A stretch of DNA of 33,317 nt from Planctomycetota bacterium (GTDB taxonomy: Bacteria > Planctomycetota > SZUA-567), in the NCBI GenBank assembly GCA_031261425.1, contig JAISJR010000035.1, forward strand, positions 1-33,317, read 5' to 3'. Positions 31,300-33,317 of the stretch are shown here, piece after piece (position 1 is the first letter of the stretch; the number at the start of each line of letters is the position of its first letter). The position numbers were made by a program, and so were the translations under genes. The notes beneath the pieces are model-generated. The model saw only the letters and a list, made by a program, of their open reading frames with translations, was not told the origin of the DNA and made no database searches.

Positions 31300-31774
31300 G
31301 GACGAGGGGTTAGGGAATAGGGATGAAAATAACCTCCGAATTTACCACCGCGGAGCGCGCGGAGCGATGAAGCATTTTGATAAATCATTCCGACAGCCGC
31401 GCTGAAAGCGCGAAATATATTAGCCCAGGGTAAGCGACACGCTCTACCGTCGCGCCACCCTGGGTAAAGGCGCGGGACGCGCCATCCGATTTTATTCCCC
31501 TCTATGGAGGGGTGGCAATCGGCGGCTTTTTCGCCGATTGACGGGGTGGTTGCCGAATTTTGGGATAACGCGAGCAACCACCCCGTCAGGCGCGAAAACG
31601 CATCGCGCCTGCCACCCCTCCGTAGAGGGGAATAAAATAGCCGCGCATCGCGGACGACACTGCGTGTCCCTTACGCTGGGCTAATATATTTCGCCCTTAC
31701 AGGGCGACTGTCGGAGATTATCAAAAGGTCTATTCAACTCTTTATCTAACCCCTCGCCCCTTTTCCCTTACGAC
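31293..31774. repeat. Spacer: GGGGTTA heptamers, MITE-like element, CCCCTTTTCC heptamers
   Basis: The spacer between the kinase and the next gene has three parts. At 31293-31326 period-7 units (GGGGTTA, GGGACGA, GGGGTTA, GGGAATA) start within the kinase stop codon. At 31375-31726 a MITE-like element runs from TTTTGATAAATCATTCCGAC to CTGTCGGAGATTATCAAAA, and inside it ATTTTATTCCCCTCT...AGAGGGGAATAAAAT forms a nested pair (31487-31639). At 31744-31774 CTAACCC/CTCGCCC/CTTTTCC heptamers complement the first set and end next to the following ATG. Confidence 0.8.
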
Positions 31775-31776
31775 CG

Positions 31777-32373
31777 ATGCAATTCCAAGTTTTCGAGCCC
31801 GATATTGAAGTCAACGCGCCGACGGTCTATGCCATCATCGACGGCTTGGGCTTTTTCACCAATTTATCGCGGCGGTATTTTGGGGAGGTCGGCATCGGCA
31901 AAGTGGTCGAGAAAAAATTGGTCTTGGATATGGGGGCGTGGTATTCGCAGGCGGCGTGGCTGAAAGCGTTCGAGAATATCGCCAAACAAATCGGCGACCG
32001 CGTCTTGTTCAACATCGGTTACTCCATTCCGCGCAACGCGAATTTTCCGGCGCAGGTGGTGGACATCGACACCGCCGTCCAAGCCATTGACATCGCCTAT
32101 CACTGCAACCACCGCAAAAACGGGCAACTGTTGTTCGACGGCGCGACCGGCGTCAAGCGCGAAGGCATCGGCAATTACGGCTACGGGCGGCTTGACCCGA
32201 CCAAGAATGAAATCACCTGCGTCAGCCGCAATCCGTATCCGTGCGCTTTTGACCGCGGCATTTATCTCGCGATGGCGCGTCGTTTTCAACCGACCGCCGC
32301 CATCGTCCACGACGACGCGCAAGAATGTCGCCAACACGGCGCCGAGACCTGCACCTACCGGATTACGTGGTAG
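31777..32373 (+). CDS. Possible V4R/HNOB-like ligand-binding protein
   Basis: 198 residues, no export signal. The C-terminal third (YGYGRLDPTKNEITCVSRNP, PCAFDRGIYLAMARRF, AIVHDDAQECRQHGAETC and TYRITW) resembles the small-molecule-binding 4-vinyl-reductase/haem-NO-binding-type fold, whose members end with a C-T-Y/F-x-I-x-W strand. The middle (WYSQAAWLKAFENIAKQIGD) matches the helical part of the same group. Assignment is tentative. It follows a histidine kinase that lacks its own sensor, which fits a sensory role. No Shine-Dalgarno is visible, as the sequence ahead of the ATG is pyrimidine heptamers. It ends only four bases from the convergent Nudix gene. Confidence 0.65.
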   Translation: MQFQVFEPDIEVNAPTVYAIIDGLGFFTNLSRRYFGEVGIGKVVEKKLVLDMGAWYSQAAWLKAFENIAKQIGDRVLFNIGYSIPRNANFPAQVVDIDTAVQAIDIAYHCNHRKNGQLLFDGATGVKREGIGNYGYGRLDPTKNEITCVSRNPYPCAFDRGIYLAMARRFQPTAAIVHDDAQECRQHGAETCTYRITW

Positions 32374-32377
32374 TTTC

Positions 32378-32869
32378 TTACCGGCAATACGTCCACCGCA
32401 ACGGGCGGTCGTTGGCGTAGGGCATATAGCCGTGGAACGGGCGCGGGTCGGCGTCGAAAACGAGCGGCAAAAAATGGCGGTCGCCGTCCCACATCGGCAC
32501 GGAGTCCAATTGGTCGAGCGCGAGCCAATGCAAATCGCCCTCTTCGTTTTTGGCGAAGACCTCGCCGGAGAATTTTTCGACGAGAAAAATAAAGCACAGC
32601 CAATCCTCGCCGTTCTTGCCGAAGCCCGTCCAGTTAATCGTCCCGCGCAAGGCGATTTTCTCACACTCAATTCCGGCTTCTTCGCGCAGTTCGCGCCGGA
32701 TGCAAGTCAGCGCGTCCTCGTCGCGTTCCAAATGTCCGCCGAGTCCGTTGTATTTGCCGAGTTGCGCGTCTGCCGCGCGCGCGTTGCGATGCACCAACAA
32801 AACGCGCCGTTTGTCCGGCGAAAGAACATAAGCCAACGTGCCGACGATAGGACAGTATTTGTTTGCCAT
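32378..32869 (-). CDS. Nudix hydrolase (8-oxo-dGTP diphosphatase-like)
   Basis: 163 residues from MANKYCPIVGTLAYVLS. The Nudix box is complete: G45, five residues, E51, seven residues, then RELREEAGI (59-67). Such enzymes hydrolyse nucleoside diphosphates linked to another group. LLVHRNARAADAQLGKYNGL ahead of the box and the C-terminal FHGYMPYAND suggest the MutT-like branch that cleans oxidised nucleotides, but the substrate is uncertain. I reject a start 67 codons upstream, which would run through non-conserved sequence. It is convergent with the previous gene, four bases between stops and no terminator. The 216 bases upstream to the window-end repeat hold no gene I can see. Confidence 0.9.
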   Translation of the reverse strand: MANKYCPIVGTLAYVLSPDKRRVLLVHRNARAADAQLGKYNGLGGHLERDEDALTCIRRELREEAGIECEKIALRGTINWTGFGKNGEDWLCFIFLVEKFSGEVFAKNEEGDLHWLALDQLDSVPMWDGDRHFLPLVFDADPRPFHGYMPYANDRPLRWTYCR

Positions 32870-33085
32870 AGTTTTTCGGGGTGGAGGAGAGTTAAAAGAG
32901 GTGGAGGAGAGCCCCGCGCGAAATATCGCGCGGAAATCAATTTTTTGTAGGGGGTGAACGCCCGTAATGCCGCCGAGCCACAATTTTTTCTGAAAGGGTA
33001 TTGCGGCGGCGAGTAATTTATTTGTAATGCATCGTTTTATTAGACCTGTTCGGCAACCTTGATTTCGCATTGCTTGTAACAGTTA

Positions 33086-33317
33086 TTTAGAACCTATCCT
33101 ATTATCAACGAGCGTCGTCCCGATAGTGGTCGTAGTCCCGTAGGGACGAAATGTCGGTAGAAAAAGCCACCCGAAAAAAATCCGTCCCGTAGGGACGCAG
33201 TCCCGGAGGGACGGAATGTCGGTTAGTGATAATTAGACCGACATTGCGTCCCTAACGGGACGCGACTTTATGGCGGCGGCGTTTCTACCGACAGATTGCC
33301 CCTAACGGGGCAAACAG
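33086..33317 (-). repeat. Right terminal inverted repeat of the window
   Basis: Reverse complement of 11-226, with an extra 15 bases inside one hairpin (region of GTCCCGTAGGGACGCAGTCC). It ends exactly at the last base of the window, and the left copy begins at base 11. It contains the same GTCGGTAGAAA/TCTACCGAC motifs and GTCCC-type palindromes. Confidence 0.9.

Noticed and set aside
32870-33085. Upstream extension of the Nudix protein by 67 residues
   Set aside because: The added sequence lacks family similarity, the Nudix fold starts at MANKYCPIVG, and the region looks non-coding.

Overview
The window looks like a complete bacterial contig from a GC-rich genome with very repeat-rich spacers. 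Protein-coding DNA strongly favours GCG/CGC/GGC codons, while the spacers hold AT-rich period-7 repeats and large palindromic elements. Nothing here fixes the phylum. The gene set (DUF4416 protein, orphan siroheme/ferredoxin protein, secreted GH15-like protein, HMA-tailed SO_0444-type metal permease, HAMP-less chemoreceptor), together with the repeat style, makes a Planctomycetota/Verrucomicrobiota-type lineage my best guess, held loosely.

Layout. 11-226 and 33086-33317 are inverted copies of one repeat, so the window is bounded by it. 306-6127 is all minus strand: der, two small unknown proteins, a membrane-anchored peptide-type solute-binding protein and a DMT transporter, separated by repeats. 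6639-8341 (plus) is an AsrC-like siroheme/4Fe-4S protein with an unknown partner. A 54-bp perfect palindrome separates it from a convergent HAMP-less chemoreceptor (8473-10467). 10760-11493 is a PIN-toxin/antitoxin pair. It is followed by a 16-codon relic of topoisomerase III and tRNA-Lys(CTT) with its own terminator. 11801-16282 holds a DUF4416 protein, a YkuD-fold protein lacking catalytic residues, a secreted GH15-like protein and the metal permease. 16315-18686 is a type II restriction-modification pair (HTH-fused methylase plus TdeIII/MjaII-like nuclease). argG follows. An aldo/keto reductase and a PaaI thioesterase then sit between inverted repeats.

22422-25280 encodes a striking protein: ten near-identical 44-residue helical repeats fused to a DUF2971-like domain. 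After it come nadC, two overlapping unknown genes, a secreted Ig-like/TPR protein, a soluble hybrid histidine kinase, a V4R/HNOB-like ligand-binding protein and a convergent Nudix hydrolase.

How it fits together. Housekeeping genes (der, argG, nadC, tRNA-Lys) alternate with accessory genes, several of them defence-type: R-M, toxin-antitoxin and the repeat/DUF2971 protein. The spacers are not random. One class is stem-loops with arms of 7-bp units in several sequence flavours, starting at or just after stop codons. The other is MITE-like elements of about 240-375 bp with outer ends reading TTACGCG and exchangeable inner palindromes. These two repeat systems and the 952-residue repeat/DUF2971 protein are the most unusual content.
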